Shown one piece after another: positions 1-10,129 of a stretch of 64,000 nucleotides of DNA. Both the position numbers and the translations under genes were made by a program. The stretch spans positions 1 through 64,000 of the forward strand of contig NZ_JANCTC010000004.1 in the NCBI RefSeq assembly GCF_024297145.1, in the 5' to 3' direction. Numbering within the stretch: the stretch's first letter is position 1; each line of letters opens with the position of its first letter. The stretch is from Mesorhizobium sp. LMG 17147. Lineage in GTDB: Bacteria > Pseudomonadota > Alphaproteobacteria > Rhizobiales > Rhizobiaceae. The notes under the pieces are model-generated. The model saw nothing but the letters and a program-made list of their open reading frames with translations, ran no database searches and was not told the DNA's origin.

Positions 1-1072
<1,072 letters not shown>

Positions 1073-1095
1073 TTAAATGAGGGTGAGGCCGATAT

Positions 1096-1392
1096 TCAGC
1101 CGATGATGCCCATAATGTCGGATTCCTTCATGATCAGAAGGTCTTCGCCATTGAGCTTGACTTCGGTGCCCGACCACTTGCCGAACAGGATGCGGTCGCC
1201 GGCCTTGACGTCCAGCGGGACGAGCTTGCCGGCTTCGTCGCGGGCGCCGGAACCGACGGCGATGATCTCGCCTTCCTGCGGCTTTTCCTTAGCCGTATCG
1301 GGGATGATGATCCCGCCCGCGGTCTTGGATTCGGATTCGACCCGACGAACGACCACGCGGTCATGAAGCGGGCGGAACTTCGACTTTGCCAT
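1096..1392 (-). CDS. groES: Co-chaperonin GroES
   Basis: 98-residue co-chaperonin that caps the GroEL ring. The sequence shows the family pattern: [12 protein letters not shown] at the N-terminus, the mobile loop with [14 protein letters not shown], and the [15 protein letters not shown] tail. The length is normal. ATG at 1392 is preceded by GAGGAA. It is first in the groES-groEL operon; the promoter and CIRCE operator lie 63 to 128 bases upstream. Confidence 0.98.
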   Translation of the reverse strand: MAKSKFRPLHDRVVVRRVESESKTAGGIIIPDTAKEKPQEGEIIAVGSGARDEAGKLVPLDVKAGDRILFGKWSGTEVKLNGEDLLIMKESDIMGIIG

Positions 1393-1454
1393 TTTTTATT
1401 CCTCGATGAGAATGGTGAGAACAGTTCCTCCGTCCGGCGGCGCCGGACATGTGG

Positions 1455-1481
1455 TTAGCACTCATCTTGGGGGAGTGCTAA
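1455..1481 (-). promoter_or_regulatory. CIRCE operator for HrcA
   Basis: Perfect CIRCE inverted repeat TTAGCACTC-N9-GAGTGCTAA, 63 bases upstream of groES. CIRCE is bound by the heat-sensitive repressor HrcA, so this groESL copy is very likely HrcA-repressed. The operator sits just downstream of the predicted -10 box, across the transcription start. Confidence 0.95.
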
Positions 1482-1491
1482 CGTGGCGCTG

Positions 1492-1520
1492 AAATAGGCT
1501 GGCAGCTCGCGCGAGTCAAG
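1492..1520 (-). promoter_or_regulatory. Predicted housekeeping promoter of groESL
   Basis: On the reverse strand CTTGAC (1520-1515), a 17-base spacer and CTATTT (1497-1492) match the rhizobial vegetative sigma promoter consensus CTTGAC-N17-CTATAT. Transcription would start near 1485, inside or just before CIRCE, which suits repression by HrcA. Assigned by pattern only. Confidence 0.7.
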
Positions 1521-1563
1521 ACGCCCGGTGAGCATCCTCAGGACGATTGCTTCAAACGGATAC

Positions 1564-1576
1564 TTGACTAAGTCAA
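1564..1576. promoter_or_regulatory. Candidate MarR operator (13-bp palindrome)
   Basis: TTGACT-A-AGTCAA is a perfect 6-1-6 palindrome, 35 bases upstream of the MarR-GNAT start codon. The size, symmetry and place fit autoregulation by a MarR-type winged helix. Binding is inferred. Confidence 0.45.
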
Positions 1577-1610
1577 CTAAATGGCTGATCTTGCCAGGCA
1601 GGAGGATGCC

Positions 1611-2546
1611 ATGACCATTCATCATCACCCAGGCAAGGAGCGGATCGACGCGGTGCGGGCCTTCAACCGCTTCTACACCCGCCAGATCGGGTTGCTCGAG
1701 GAAGGCTTGCTGAAAAGCGACTTCTCGCTGACCGAAGCCCGGGTGCTCTATGAGCTGGCGCATCGCGACGGGCTGACCGCCACCGATCTTGGGCGCGATC
1801 TCGGCCTCGATGCCGGTTATCTCAGCCGGCTGCTGAAGAAGTTCGAGGAGCGTGATCTGGTCGAGCGTGCCACGATCGAGGCGGATGCGCGGCGCTCGTC
1901 GATCGCGCTGACCAAGGCCGGGCGGCAGGCCTTCGCGCCGCTGAACCAGGGTTCGCACGAACAGGTCGCGACTTTGCTCGAACGGCTTTCGGCGGCCGAA
2001 CAGGACAGGCTGGTCAGGGCCATGCAGACGGTGCAGCGTCTGCTGGGCGGAAGTGCCGAGCCCAAAATTCCCTATATGCTGCGGTCTCTGCAAGTCGGCG
2101 ACATCGGCTGGATCATCCATCGCCAGGGCCTGCTCTACGCGCAGGAATATGGCTGGGACGAAACCTATGAAGCGCTGGTCGCCGAAATCCTCGGTGCCTT
2201 CGTCAAATCCTTTGATCCGAAATGGGAACACAGCTGGATCGCCGAGCGGGAAGGGGAGGTCGTCGGCTCGGTCTTCGTCGTGCACCAGTCGGACGCGGTG
2301 GCGAAGTTGCGCCTGCTCTATGTCGAGCCTTCGGCGCGCGGCCTCGGCATCGGCAGGCGGCTGGTCGAGGAATGCATCGGCTTTGCTCGAACCAAGGGTT
2401 ACAGAACACTGACGCTGTGGACCAATGACGTGCTCACCTCGGCGCGCCGCATCTACGAGGCTGCCGGGTTCAAGCTGACCGACGAGGAGCGCCACCATTC
2501 CTTCGGCAAGGACCTGGTCGGCCAGAACTGGAATTTGGAGTTATAG
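1611..2546 (+). CDS. MarR-type regulator fused to GNAT N-acetyltransferase
   Basis: 311-residue two-domain protein. Residues about 1-145 form a MarR winged helix (LGLDAGYLSRLLKKFEERDLV recognition region, then a basic wing with EADARRSS). Residues about 155-305 form a GNAT acetyltransferase with the acetyl-CoA loop ARGLGIGRRLV and a motif B-like RTLTLWTNDVL. Such fusions are common in rhizobia; the acetylated substrate is unknown. The ATG at 1611 is chosen over the in-frame ATG at 1581 because AGGAGG sits 7 bases upstream of it. It diverges from groES, and a perfect palindrome precedes it. It stands alone, without an operon partner. Confidence 0.85.
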   Translation: MTIHHHPGKERIDAVRAFNRFYTRQIGLLEEGLLKSDFSLTEARVLYELAHRDGLTATDLGRDLGLDAGYLSRLLKKFEERDLVERATIEADARRSSIALTKAGRQAFAPLNQGSHEQVATLLERLSAAEQDRLVRAMQTVQRLLGGSAEPKIPYMLRSLQVGDIGWIIHRQGLLYAQEYGWDETYEALVAEILGAFVKSFDPKWEHSWIAEREGEVVGSVFVVHQSDAVAKLRLLYVEPSARGLGIGRRLVEECIGFARTKGYRTLTLWTNDVLTSARRIYEAAGFKLTDEERHHSFGKDLVGQNWNLEL

Positions 2547-2586
2547 CAGCGCCGCAGAATTTCGAGCATCGGCCTCCGGCGGTCGC

Positions 2587-2688
2587 TCAGGTCGCAGGCT
2601 TAATGTTTTGGTTCAAGCGAAAGAGATTGGTGGGGTCATACTTGTTTTTTAGGCGGCCAGCCTCGGATAATTCTCGCCGTAAGCCGCC
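2587..2688 (-). pseudogene. Remnant of FAD-linked oxidase (BBE C-terminus)
   Basis: The reverse strand encodes the last ~33 residues of a berberine-bridge-type oxidase (AYGENYPRLA, then KNKYDPTNLFRLNQNIKPAT and a stop). The two halves are in different frames, because one base is missing at the run of six A (about 2644-2651). The match is to the C-terminus of the intact oxidase at 56167-57549 in this window. Nothing upstream of this tail survives. Confidence 0.75.
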
Positions 2689-2696
2689 AGAACAGG

Positions 2697-2880
2697 ATGC
2701 CGCGGGATGTTCCCGCGCAGGAAATTTTTCGGGACGCATTCTTTCCGGTATGCAGCCCGGATCTGCTCGCAGGAGGCGACCGACAGATCGAGCGCGCCGC
2801 CGATCTGCTGCAATACCCGCTCATCCATTCAATGGACGAACCGCGACCCGGAAGCGCCGATCTAGCAGCGATGGCTACCG
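2697..2880 (+). pseudogene. Remnant of LysR-type regulator, effector domain
   Basis: An open frame reads EIFRDAFFPVCSPDLL and later LLQYPLIHSMDE. This is the typical substrate-binding stretch of GcvA-like LysR regulators (phe-pro-val-CSP-x-L, then a leu-leu-x-his block). The helix-turn-helix part and the C-terminus are missing, and the similarity fades near 2880. It directly abuts the oxidase remnant on the opposite strand. 2547-2943 otherwise holds no intact gene. Confidence 0.6.
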
Positions 2881-2964
2881 CGCAACAATGCTGCTCATGC
2901 CGATGGCTCTTGACGCAGCGTCCGTCTGGCATCTCAATGCGCGATGTCAGGGAGGGATATCCCG

Positions 2965-4500
2965 GTGGCGATCGCGACGGCCGATCAGGTTTTTCGATTT
3001 GGCGGGTTCACGCTGGATCTGGCCAAGGGAACGCTGCGCGGCGTTAAAGAGCCGCTGTTCCTGCGTCCAAAAGCTTACGCAGTGCTTTCGCATCTCGCCC
3101 GCAATATGGGGCGCGTCGTGCCGAAATCGGAATTGATGGATGTGGTGTGGCCGGGCGTTTACGTCACCGAGGATTCGCTTACCCAGTCGATCCGCGAAAT
3201 CCGCAAGGTACTGGGCGACGAGATGGTGCGCACAGTCTCGAAACGGGGCTACATGCTTGCCGCGGAGGCGGAAGCCGCGCCCGAGATCAGCAGCCAGCCG
3301 ATTATGGCCGTGGTGCGCTTTCGCAACGAGAGCGGCGATCCCGCCGACGAGGCGATGGTCGACGGTTTTGCCGAGGACCTAATCAATGGTGTGGCGCGCT
3401 TCGGCACCGTGACGGTTCTGGCGCGCAATTCGAGCTTCTCCTTCGCTTCCTTCGGCCACACCGAGTGGCCCCAGATCCGCGCCCGCATCGGCGCCGACTA
3501 CCTGGTCGAGGGATCGCTTCGCCGAAAGGGCGACCAGGTCGTGGTGGCGGTCAGCCTTGTCGATATCGCCACCGCGACCCAGCTCTGGGGCGAGCGCTAC
3601 CAGTCGCAGGGCGCCGGCCTGTTCGCGATCGAGCGCGAGATCATCGAGCAGATCGTCAGCCGCCTTGTCACGCGGGTCACCAACGCCGGACTGGAGCAGG
3701 CTTCACGCAAGCCGGTGACCAGCCTCGCCGCCTATGAACTTCTACTGCGCGGTTTCGCGCTGCTGCGCGATCCGGCCCAGACCGACCAGCGCGGCGCCGA
3801 GGCATTGTTCGAGGCAGCGATCGCCAAGGATCCGAATTACGGGCTGGCCTACTCCTATCTCGCCCTGGCGCGCTCGCTGGATGGAGAGTTCGGACGCGCC
3901 AGCGACGCCGTTCTGGAAAACGCGCGCGACCTTGCTGACAAGGGCCTGGCTCTGTCGCCCGACCAGCCGACCGGGCACCGCGTGCAGTCGTTGATCCGCC
4001 TTTATATGCGCGACCACGTGGCGGCCGAGCACCACATGCGCATCGCGCTGCAGCTCAACCCTTGCGATGCCGATAGCATCGAGCAGATGGGCATGCTGCT
4101 CACCATGCGCGGCCGGCCGCTCGAAGCTCTGACCTGGCTGGCGCGCGGCATCCGCATCGATCCGCTGCATCCGCACTGGTACCAGTTCGACCGCGCGCTC
4201 GCGCTCTACATGATGGGGGAGTACCGCGAGGCGGCGGAAGCATTGGAACTCGCAACGCGTCCGGCGCCCTGGATCCGCACGAGGCTGGCCGCCTGCTACG
4301 CGCAGATGGGCGAAATGGAGAAGGCGCGGCGGCAGATCGCCCTCATTAAGGAGGGCGATCCTTTCTCGCCGCTCGACTATGCGCTGCGCGGCGTGCCGTT
4401 CGAAAGCCGGGCCGACGCCGAGCATCTCGCCGAGGGCGTCAGGCTTGCCCTCGGCGAGTATGCCCCCGAGGCGCCTCAATCGACAACGACCACGATGTAG
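2965..4500 (+). CDS. Winged-helix regulator with TolB-like and TPR domains
   Basis: About 511 residues. Residues 1-100 are an OmpR/CadC-type winged helix (FRFGGFTLDL, LRPKAYAVLSHLA, TEDSLTQSIREIRK, VSKRGYML). Next comes a TolB-N-like domain (about 110-230, with GADYLVEGSLRR) and then TPR-type helices to the C-terminus (FEAAIAKDPNYGLAYSYLALA and similar). GTG at 2965 is preferred over ATG at 2944 because GGAGGG lies 8 bases upstream. There is no membrane segment, so it is probably cytoplasmic. The C-terminal half resembles that of the adenylate cyclase at 40586-42316. Its target is unknown. Its 3' end overlaps the opposite gene by 25 bases. Confidence 0.8.
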   Translation: MAIATADQVFRFGGFTLDLAKGTLRGVKEPLFLRPKAYAVLSHLARNMGRVVPKSELMDVVWPGVYVTEDSLTQSIREIRKVLGDEMVRTVSKRGYMLAAEAEAAPEISSQPIMAVVRFRNESGDPADEAMVDGFAEDLINGVARFGTVTVLARNSSFSFASFGHTEWPQIRARIGADYLVEGSLRRKGDQVVVAVSLVDIATATQLWGERYQSQGAGLFAIEREIIEQIVSRLVTRVTNAGLEQASRKPVTSLAAYELLLRGFALLRDPAQTDQRGAEALFEAAIAKDPNYGLAYSYLALARSLDGEFGRASDAVLENARDLADKGLALSPDQPTGHRVQSLIRLYMRDHVAAEHHMRIALQLNPCDADSIEQMGMLLTMRGRPLEALTWLARGIRIDPLHPHWYQFDRALALYMMGEYREAAEALELATRPAPWIRTRLAACYAQMGEMEKARRQIALIKEGDPFSPLDYALRGVPFESRADAEHLAEGVRLALGEYAPEAPQSTTTTM

Positions 4501-4808
4501 CGGCCCTGATAGGCCCGGTAATAGGTGCCGCCGCAGCGCCAAACATCGAAGCCGTTGACCTTGGTGCGGACGCAGCCAGCCGGCAGCCTGGCAACCCAGG
4601 CGGTGGTGTGTCTCAGCACGCGCCAAGTGGTGGTGCGGCGCGCAACGCCCGCGGCGCTGCGTGGTGTCCAGGGCGCGCCGATGCGGGCTTCGGCCTGGCT
4701 GACCAGCGACAGCGCCGGCACGGCGCTGCCGACGATTTCGATAGCGGCAAGCGCGATTGCGAGCAACGCAGCCGCAGAGTGGAATTTCTTCACGGATTTC
4801 ATGGGCAT
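4476..4808 (-). CDS. Small exported protein, unknown function
   Basis: 110 residues with an N-terminal signal-like segment (SAAALLAIALAAIEIVGSAV) and a predicted cleavage near residue 41 after QAEA. The mature part has two cysteines around VRTKVNGFDVWRCGGTYYRAY and ends in a valine-rich strand. Similar short exported proteins with a C..G.YY pattern occur in rhizobia, without known function. AGGAGA precedes the ATG. It is the last gene of the RND efflux operon, 29 bases after the membrane protein, and its 3' end overlaps the convergent regulator gene. Confidence 0.65.
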   Translation of the reverse strand: MPMKSVKKFHSAAALLAIALAAIEIVGSAVPALSLVSQAEARIGAPWTPRSAAGVARRTTTWRVLRHTTAWVARLPAGCVRTKVNGFDVWRCGGTYYRAYQGRYIVVVVD

Positions 4809-4837
4809 TGTCGTTTCTCCTGATGTTTGGTCGAAGG

Positions 4838-5251
4838 TCAGTGGGAGGAGGAAGCGGCAAGCCGGGTCGAACCCGTCATCGCCGCCAGGTGAGCAACCAC
4901 GAACAGCCAGTGCGCCGCGGTCGTCGCGTAACCGACGATGAGCACGTCGGAGGCGATGAAGAACTGCCAGAACAAGAGGTTTGCGGTTCCGAGCAGTGCG
5001 TGAACGGCCGCCAGGAAGGTATGCCAGTTCACGGAATAGGCGATGCGCCACATGGTCAGCCCGATGATGAGGGCAAGGCCGTGCGCCTCGATGAAGCCGA
5101 TACCGACGCCCGGGGCGTCGGCGAGCAGGACGGCCTCGGCGCCGCGCCCGAAGAAGGAGCCGGCGATGTCGGTGGCCAGGCCACCTGCCGATGCCAGGAT
5201 CAAGAAGCCGGCGTTGAAGCGGATGAGAAGGTTTCCGAAAGCGAGGGGCAT
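4838..5251 (-). CDS. Small integral membrane protein, unknown function
   Basis: 137 residues with about four hydrophobic segments (FNAGFLILASAGGLA, ALIIGLTMWRIAY, TFLAAVHALLGTANLLFWQFF, AAHWLFVVAHLAAM). I do not recognise a named family. AAGGAAA precedes the ATG. It lies 84 bases downstream of the RND pump gene in the same direction and is probably co-transcribed with it. A role in envelope or efflux function is only suggested by position. Confidence 0.65.
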   Translation of the reverse strand: MPLAFGNLLIRFNAGFLILASAGGLATDIAGSFFGRGAEAVLLADAPGVGIGFIEAHGLALIIGLTMWRIAYSVNWHTFLAAVHALLGTANLLFWQFFIASDVLIVGYATTAAHWLFVVAHLAAMTGSTRLAASSSH

Positions 5252-5335
5252 CTTCGTTTCCTTTCAGTTTTGAATGTTGCGGAGCGCCTGCCACGGCGGT
5301 TCCTCCGCCGTGGCTTCTATCGGATGCTCGCCGCC

Positions 5336-8300
5336 TCAGGCGGCCAGCGGCTGCGGTTCGGCGATCGCCCCGATGGGCTGCGCCGCCGGGATGGTTTGCG
5401 CCGGCGCCTTGATGCCGAACCACGTGACGTAGAGCGTCGGCAGGAAGACCAGCGTCAGCACGGTCGCCACCATCAGGCCGCCCATCACCGCATAGGCCAT
5501 CGGTCCCCAGAACACGGTCGGCGCGATCGGGATCATGCCGAGGATGGCGGCCGCCGCCGTGAGCAGGATAGGCCTTAAGCGATGTGTGGTGGCGCTGATC
5601 ACTGCGGCCCATGGCTCCTCGCCGGCGGCGATGTGCTGGTCGATCTGCGCGATGAGGATCACCGAGTTGCGGATCACCATGCCGATCAGCGACATCACGC
5701 CGAGGATCGCGACGAAGCCCATCGGTGCTCCGGAGAGCAGTAGTGCGCCGGCAACGCCGATGATCCCAAGCGGAGCGGTGAGCAGCACCAGCACCAGGCG
5801 CTGGAAGCTCATCAACAGCACCATCAGCACGGTCGCCATGATGAACAGCATCAGCGGGAAGACCACGAAGATGCTGGCCTGCGCCTTGGCGCTGTCCTCG
5901 ATCACACCGCCCTGCTCGACGCTGTAGCGCGCCGGCAGTTCCGCCTTGAAGGCGGCGATGGCGCTCTCCAGCCGCCGCGACACGGACGTGGCATTTTCGC
6001 CCGGCGCGACGTCGGCCTGCACCGTCACGGTCGGCAGGCGGCCGCGGCGCCAGATCAGCGGCGGCTCGGTCTGGTAAGTGAGCTTCGCCACCTGCTCGAG
6101 CGGCACCCGGCGTCCGCCCGAAGCGCTGATGGTCAGGCCGCGTAGCGTGTCGATGCTGGCGCGTTCGGAGTCCACCGCGCGGGCCACGATGTCGACGAGG
6201 TAGGTGTCGTCGCGCATCTGCGTGATCTTCGAGCCGGACAACACGGCGTTGATCGTCTCGGAGAGCTGCTGCGAGGAGATGCCCAGCGCGCGCGCCCGGT
6301 CCTGGTCGACATCGACCTTGATGACCTTGGCCGGCTCGTTCCAGTCGTAGTTGATGTTGCGTACGGAAGCGTCGCTGCCCAACACCTGCGCGAACCGCTG
6401 CGCCAGGCTGCGCGTGGTGTGCGGGTCTGGACCGCTGACGCGGAACTTCAGCGGCCAGCCGACCGGCGGGCCGAGCTCCAGCGGCGTGACGCGGACCATG
6501 ACGTCATCGAAGCCGGTCGACAGCTGCCTCTCCAACCGGTCGATGACCGCCTGGCGCACGGCGTGGCCCTTGGTGACCACCACGGCTTGGGCGAAGAAGT
6601 CGTTGGCGAGTTGCGCGTCGAGCGGCAGGTAAAACCGCACCGCGCCCTGGCCGACATAGAAGCTCCAGTGGTCGATGTCCGGATCGGCGGCAAGCAGCTT
6701 CTCGACGCGCTCCACGACCGCGTCCGTCGCCTTGATCGAAGCGGTGCGCGGGAGGGTGAGATCGACCATGACCTCGGGCCGGTCGGACTTCGGGAAGAAC
6801 TCCTGGCCGACGAAGCCCATGGCTACGACCGAAAGCGCAAACAGCCCGGCGGTCGCCGACAGCACCAGCCACTTCGCCCGCATCGCCATTTCGAGCAATG
6901 TCTGGAAGCCGCGAGCAATGCGCGACGGCCGATGGCTGCCATGGCCCTCGATTCGATCGGGCAAGAGCGCCACGCCGGTGAGCGGCGTGAACAGCACCGC
7001 CACCACCCAGGAGACGACCAGCGCGATCGCCACGACCGCAAACAGCGAGAAGCAGTATTCGCCGGCGCCGCTCTTGGCAAAGCCGACCGGCACGAAGCCG
7101 GCGATCGTCACCAGGGTGCCGGTGAGCATCGGGAAGGCGGTCGAAGTGTAGGCATAGGTGGCGGCCGAGATCTTGTCGTAGCCTTCCTCCATGCGTGAGA
7201 TCATCATTTCGACCGCAATCATCGCATCATCGACCAGGAGGCCGAGCGCGATGATCAGCGCGCCGAGCGAGATGCGCTGCAGCGAGATGCCGAAATACTC
7301 CATGATGACGAAGGTGATCGCCAGAACCAGCGGGATGGCGATAGCCACCACGACGCCGGGACGCCAGCCGAGCGCCAGCAGCGAGACGGCAAGCACGATG
7401 GCTATCGCCTCGCCAAGGCTCTTGGTGAACTCGCCGACGGATTCTTCCACCACTTGCGACTGGTCCGCGACCAGGCCGAGCTCGGCGCCGAGCGGCAGTT
7501 CGGCCTCCATCTCATGCATCTTCTCCTTGACGTTCTCGCCCAGCGCCAGCGCGTCGCCGCCCGCGGTCATCGAGATAGCAATGCCGACCGACGGCTTGCC
7601 GTTGAAGCGGAACATCGGCTGCGGCGGGTCGGAATAGGCGCGCTTGACCTCGGCGACGTCGCCCAGCCGGAAATAATGGCCGTTGGCGTAGAAGTTGATC
7701 GCCTTCAGGCTTTCCTCGGAGGTGAAGCTGCCGGAGACGCGGATGGCGATCCGCTCCGGGCCGGCGTCGACCGTGCCGCTCGGCGTCAGCGCATTCTGCG
7801 CCTGCAGCGCCTGCGACAGCGTGCCGACATCGAGGCCGAGTGCTGCCACCTTCTGAGTCGAGAATTCGAGATAGATCTTCTCGTCCTGCTGGCCGATCAG
7901 GTCGACCTTGGCGACATCCTTCACCGTGAGCAACCCGGCGCGCAGGCTGGTGGCGAGATCCTTCAGCTCGCGATGGCTGAGGCTGTCGGAGGTGAGCGCG
8001 TAGATCAGCGAATAGGTGTCGCCGAACTCGTCATTGTAGGACGGTCCCTGCACGCCTGGCGGCAGGGTGGGCTTGATGTCGTCGAGCTTCTTGCGCACCT
8101 GGTACCAGAGCGGCTGCACCTGGTCGGCGGCGACCGTGTCCTTCAGGTTCACGAACACCACGGATTCGCCGGGCTTGGTGTAGCTCTTGACGTAGTCGAG
8201 GTTGGGAAGCTCCTCGAGCTTCTTCTCGATGCGGTCGGTGATCTGCTCGACCGTATCGCTGGTCGTGGCGCCCGGCCACATCGTCTTCACCACCATGGTC

Positions 8301-8437
8301 TTGATGGTGAAGGGCGGATCCTCCTCGCGGCCAAGGCCGGTATACGCAAAGATGCCGGCGAGCGCGGCCGCGATCATTAGGTAGATGACGAAGCTCTTGT
8401 GGCGCAGCGCCCATTCGGAAAGGTTGAAGCTGGTCAT
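5336..8437 (-). CDS. RND efflux pump, inner-membrane permease
   Basis: 1033 residues, the usual size for AcrB/MexF-type proton-driven exporters. It starts MTSFNLSEWALRHKSFV, has a large periplasmic loop after TM1, a central hydrophobic block with the proton-relay aspartates in GLLVDDAMIAVEMM, and a second repeat with the same layout. The start at 8437 places GAGAGGGA upstream and gives the normal cytoplasmic N-terminus; an in-frame ATG at 8503 would add 22 unusual residues. It is the third gene of the operon after the adaptor (10126-11259) and the FAD monooxygenase. No outer-membrane channel gene is present, so it must use a TolC-like protein from elsewhere. Substrates are unknown. Confidence 0.93.
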   Translation of the reverse strand: MTSFNLSEWALRHKSFVIYLMIAAALAGIFAYTGLGREEDPPFTIKTMVVKTMWPGATTSDTVEQITDRIEKKLEELPNLDYVKSYTKPGESVVFVNLKDTVAADQVQPLWYQVRKKLDDIKPTLPPGVQGPSYNDEFGDTYSLIYALTSDSLSHRELKDLATSLRAGLLTVKDVAKVDLIGQQDEKIYLEFSTQKVAALGLDVGTLSQALQAQNALTPSGTVDAGPERIAIRVSGSFTSEESLKAINFYANGHYFRLGDVAEVKRAYSDPPQPMFRFNGKPSVGIAISMTAGGDALALGENVKEKMHEMEAELPLGAELGLVADQSQVVEESVGEFTKSLGEAIAIVLAVSLLALGWRPGVVVAIAIPLVLAITFVIMEYFGISLQRISLGALIIALGLLVDDAMIAVEMMISRMEEGYDKISAATYAYTSTAFPMLTGTLVTIAGFVPVGFAKSGAGEYCFSLFAVVAIALVVSWVVAVLFTPLTGVALLPDRIEGHGSHRPSRIARGFQTLLEMAMRAKWLVLSATAGLFALSVVAMGFVGQEFFPKSDRPEVMVDLTLPRTASIKATDAVVERVEKLLAADPDIDHWSFYVGQGAVRFYLPLDAQLANDFFAQAVVVTKGHAVRQAVIDRLERQLSTGFDDVMVRVTPLELGPPVGWPLKFRVSGPDPHTTRSLAQRFAQVLGSDASVRNINYDWNEPAKVIKVDVDQDRARALGISSQQLSETINAVLSGSKITQMRDDTYLVDIVARAVDSERASIDTLRGLTISASGGRRVPLEQVAKLTYQTEPPLIWRRGRLPTVTVQADVAPGENATSVSRRLESAIAAFKAELPARYSVEQGGVIEDSAKAQASIFVVFPLMLFIMATVLMVLLMSFQRLVLVLLTAPLGIIGVAGALLLSGAPMGFVAILGVMSLIGMVIRNSVILIAQIDQHIAAGEEPWAAVISATTHRLRPILLTAAAAILGMIPIAPTVFWGPMAYAVMGGLMVATVLTLVFLPTLYVTWFGIKAPAQTIPAAQPIGAIAEPQPLAA

Positions 8438-8554
8438 GATGCAAATCCCTCTCAGTGCGCGCAAGGGCGCGTTCCGCCGGCGGCTTGCCGACAGCCGAAA
8501 CAAGTGACGGTTGGGGTTCGGTCAGCGCCAACCCGGGGCGGGCGCTGTGGCAAT

Positions 8555-10129
8555 TCAGGCCAGGCTGTGCATGGTGCCCAGCACACGGTAGGGCGCACGC
8601 TCTGCCGTCCTCGGCCTTATGGCGAGGCCGGCGAGATAGCGCTGGAAGGTGGCTGCCTCCTGCACCGGCGAGGCGAGGGCGACATGGCCGTCCGGTCTCA
8701 CCAGGTAGGCTGCGTCGCGCTGCAGGCCGGCTTTTGCGGCCGCGTCCGACCAGGCGAAGGCGTGGATCGGGATGCCGCTCGGCGCGAGCATCGCCCGGAA
8801 ATCGCAGTTGAGCTCGCCATAGATATGGACCTGCCAGTCGAGCGACCGCAGCGGATCGAAATTGTCGCCGTTGGCACGGACGACGTAGGGCAGGCGGTCG
8901 CCGCCGCTGACCTTTCCCGCTATGCCCGCGCTGATCGGCCCGGCGCGATACTGGATCGCTGCCTGCGAGATCACGCCGAAGAAGGCGCGCGAGCCGAACG
9001 AGGTGTGCAGCGCGATGTTCAGGATCTTCGGCATTAGGTAGCGCCGGAACAACCCCACGAGCCGAGAGCGGCTGGTGGCGATGCGGAACGCCTGGTCGGT
9101 GCTTTCGATCAGCTTGCGAGCAAAGGCGATACGTTCCGGCTCGTAGCTGTCGAGCAGGCGCGGATCGGCCCGGCGCTGTACTACCGCCGCGAGCTTCCAG
9201 GCGAGGTTCACCGCATCGCCCATCCCCGTGTTCATACCCTGGCCGCCGGCCGGGCTGTGGATGTGGCCGGCATCGCCTGCGAGGAACACGCGGCCGGCAC
9301 GGAAACGTTCGGCGACGCGATGATGGACGCGGTAGGTCGAGAACCAGTTGACCTCGTGGACCTTGACACCGGTGTCGCGTTCGATATCAGCGCGGATCGC
9401 CTCGAAGGTAACCGTCTCGTCGGCCTCATGCGCCTTCGGCACGATGCCGATCAGCCTGACAGAACCGGACTGCCGGACAGGCATGACGATCGCGAAGCCA
9501 TAGGTGCTGATTGTCGTGTCCATGCCGTTGCGGGTGATGTCGCCGCTGCCCTTCACGTCGGCCACATAGAAAGACTGTTCGTAGGTGCCTCCGGGGAAGC
9601 CGATGTTAAGCCCGTGGCGCACCGCGCTGCGGGCGCCGTCGCAGCCCGCGAGATAGGCGGCGCTGACGGTTTCGGTCCGGCCATTCTTGCTCAGCGTGGC
9701 GATGACAGCTTCGCCCCTGTCCTGGAAAGCGAGGAGCTCCGTGCCGCGCTCGACCTCGACGCCGGCGCGCTCCAGATGCGTGATCAGCAGGCGCTCATGG
9801 ATGTCCTGCGGCAGCGCGAAGGCGAAGGAATAGGGACTGATGCCGCGGCCGAAGTCGGACAGCGGCAGCCGAGCTGCGACGCCCGCCGGCGTATGCACGG
9901 TGAGCCGCTCGAGCCGGATGCCTTCGGCAAGGACATCCTCGACGATGCCGATCTGGCGGTGGAATTCCAACGTGCGCGCCTGCACGGCAAGCGCCCGCGA
10001 GGTCTCACCGGGAGCCACGGCCGTGTCGAAGATGCGCACTGGGACGCCCAGCCTGGTCAGCCAGAGCGCAAGCGTCAGGCCGGTCGGGCCGGCGCCGGCA
10101 ATCAGGACCTGTGTCTTGGACATGGTCAT
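8555..10129 (-). CDS. FAD-dependent aromatic/antibiotic monooxygenase
   Basis: 524 residues, group A flavoprotein hydroxylase (PF01494 type). The N-terminus holds the Rossmann motif GAGPTGLTLALWL, the middle the CDGARSAVR (DG) motif, and later the GD motif LAGDAGHIHSPAGGQGMNTGMGD. The C-terminal ~130 residues match the thioredoxin-like tail of phenol or rifampicin hydroxylases. The start ATG overlaps the stop of the RND adaptor gene (ATGA), a sign of translational coupling; GGAGAAGG precedes it. Being between an RND adaptor and its pump suggests that it oxidises a toxic aromatic compound or antibiotic that is also exported. The substrate is not readable from sequence. Confidence 0.85.
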   Translation of the reverse strand: MTMSKTQVLIAGAGPTGLTLALWLTRLGVPVRIFDTAVAPGETSRALAVQARTLEFHRQIGIVEDVLAEGIRLERLTVHTPAGVAARLPLSDFGRGISPYSFAFALPQDIHERLLITHLERAGVEVERGTELLAFQDRGEAVIATLSKNGRTETVSAAYLAGCDGARSAVRHGLNIGFPGGTYEQSFYVADVKGSGDITRNGMDTTISTYGFAIVMPVRQSGSVRLIGIVPKAHEADETVTFEAIRADIERDTGVKVHEVNWFSTYRVHHRVAERFRAGRVFLAGDAGHIHSPAGGQGMNTGMGDAVNLAWKLAAVVQRRADPRLLDSYEPERIAFARKLIESTDQAFRIATSRSRLVGLFRRYLMPKILNIALHTSFGSRAFFGVISQAAIQYRAGPISAGIAGKVSGGDRLPYVVRANGDNFDPLRSLDWQVHIYGELNCDFRAMLAPSGIPIHAFAWSDAAAKAGLQRDAAYLVRPDGHVALASPVQEAATFQRYLAGLAIRPRTAERAPYRVLGTMHSLA

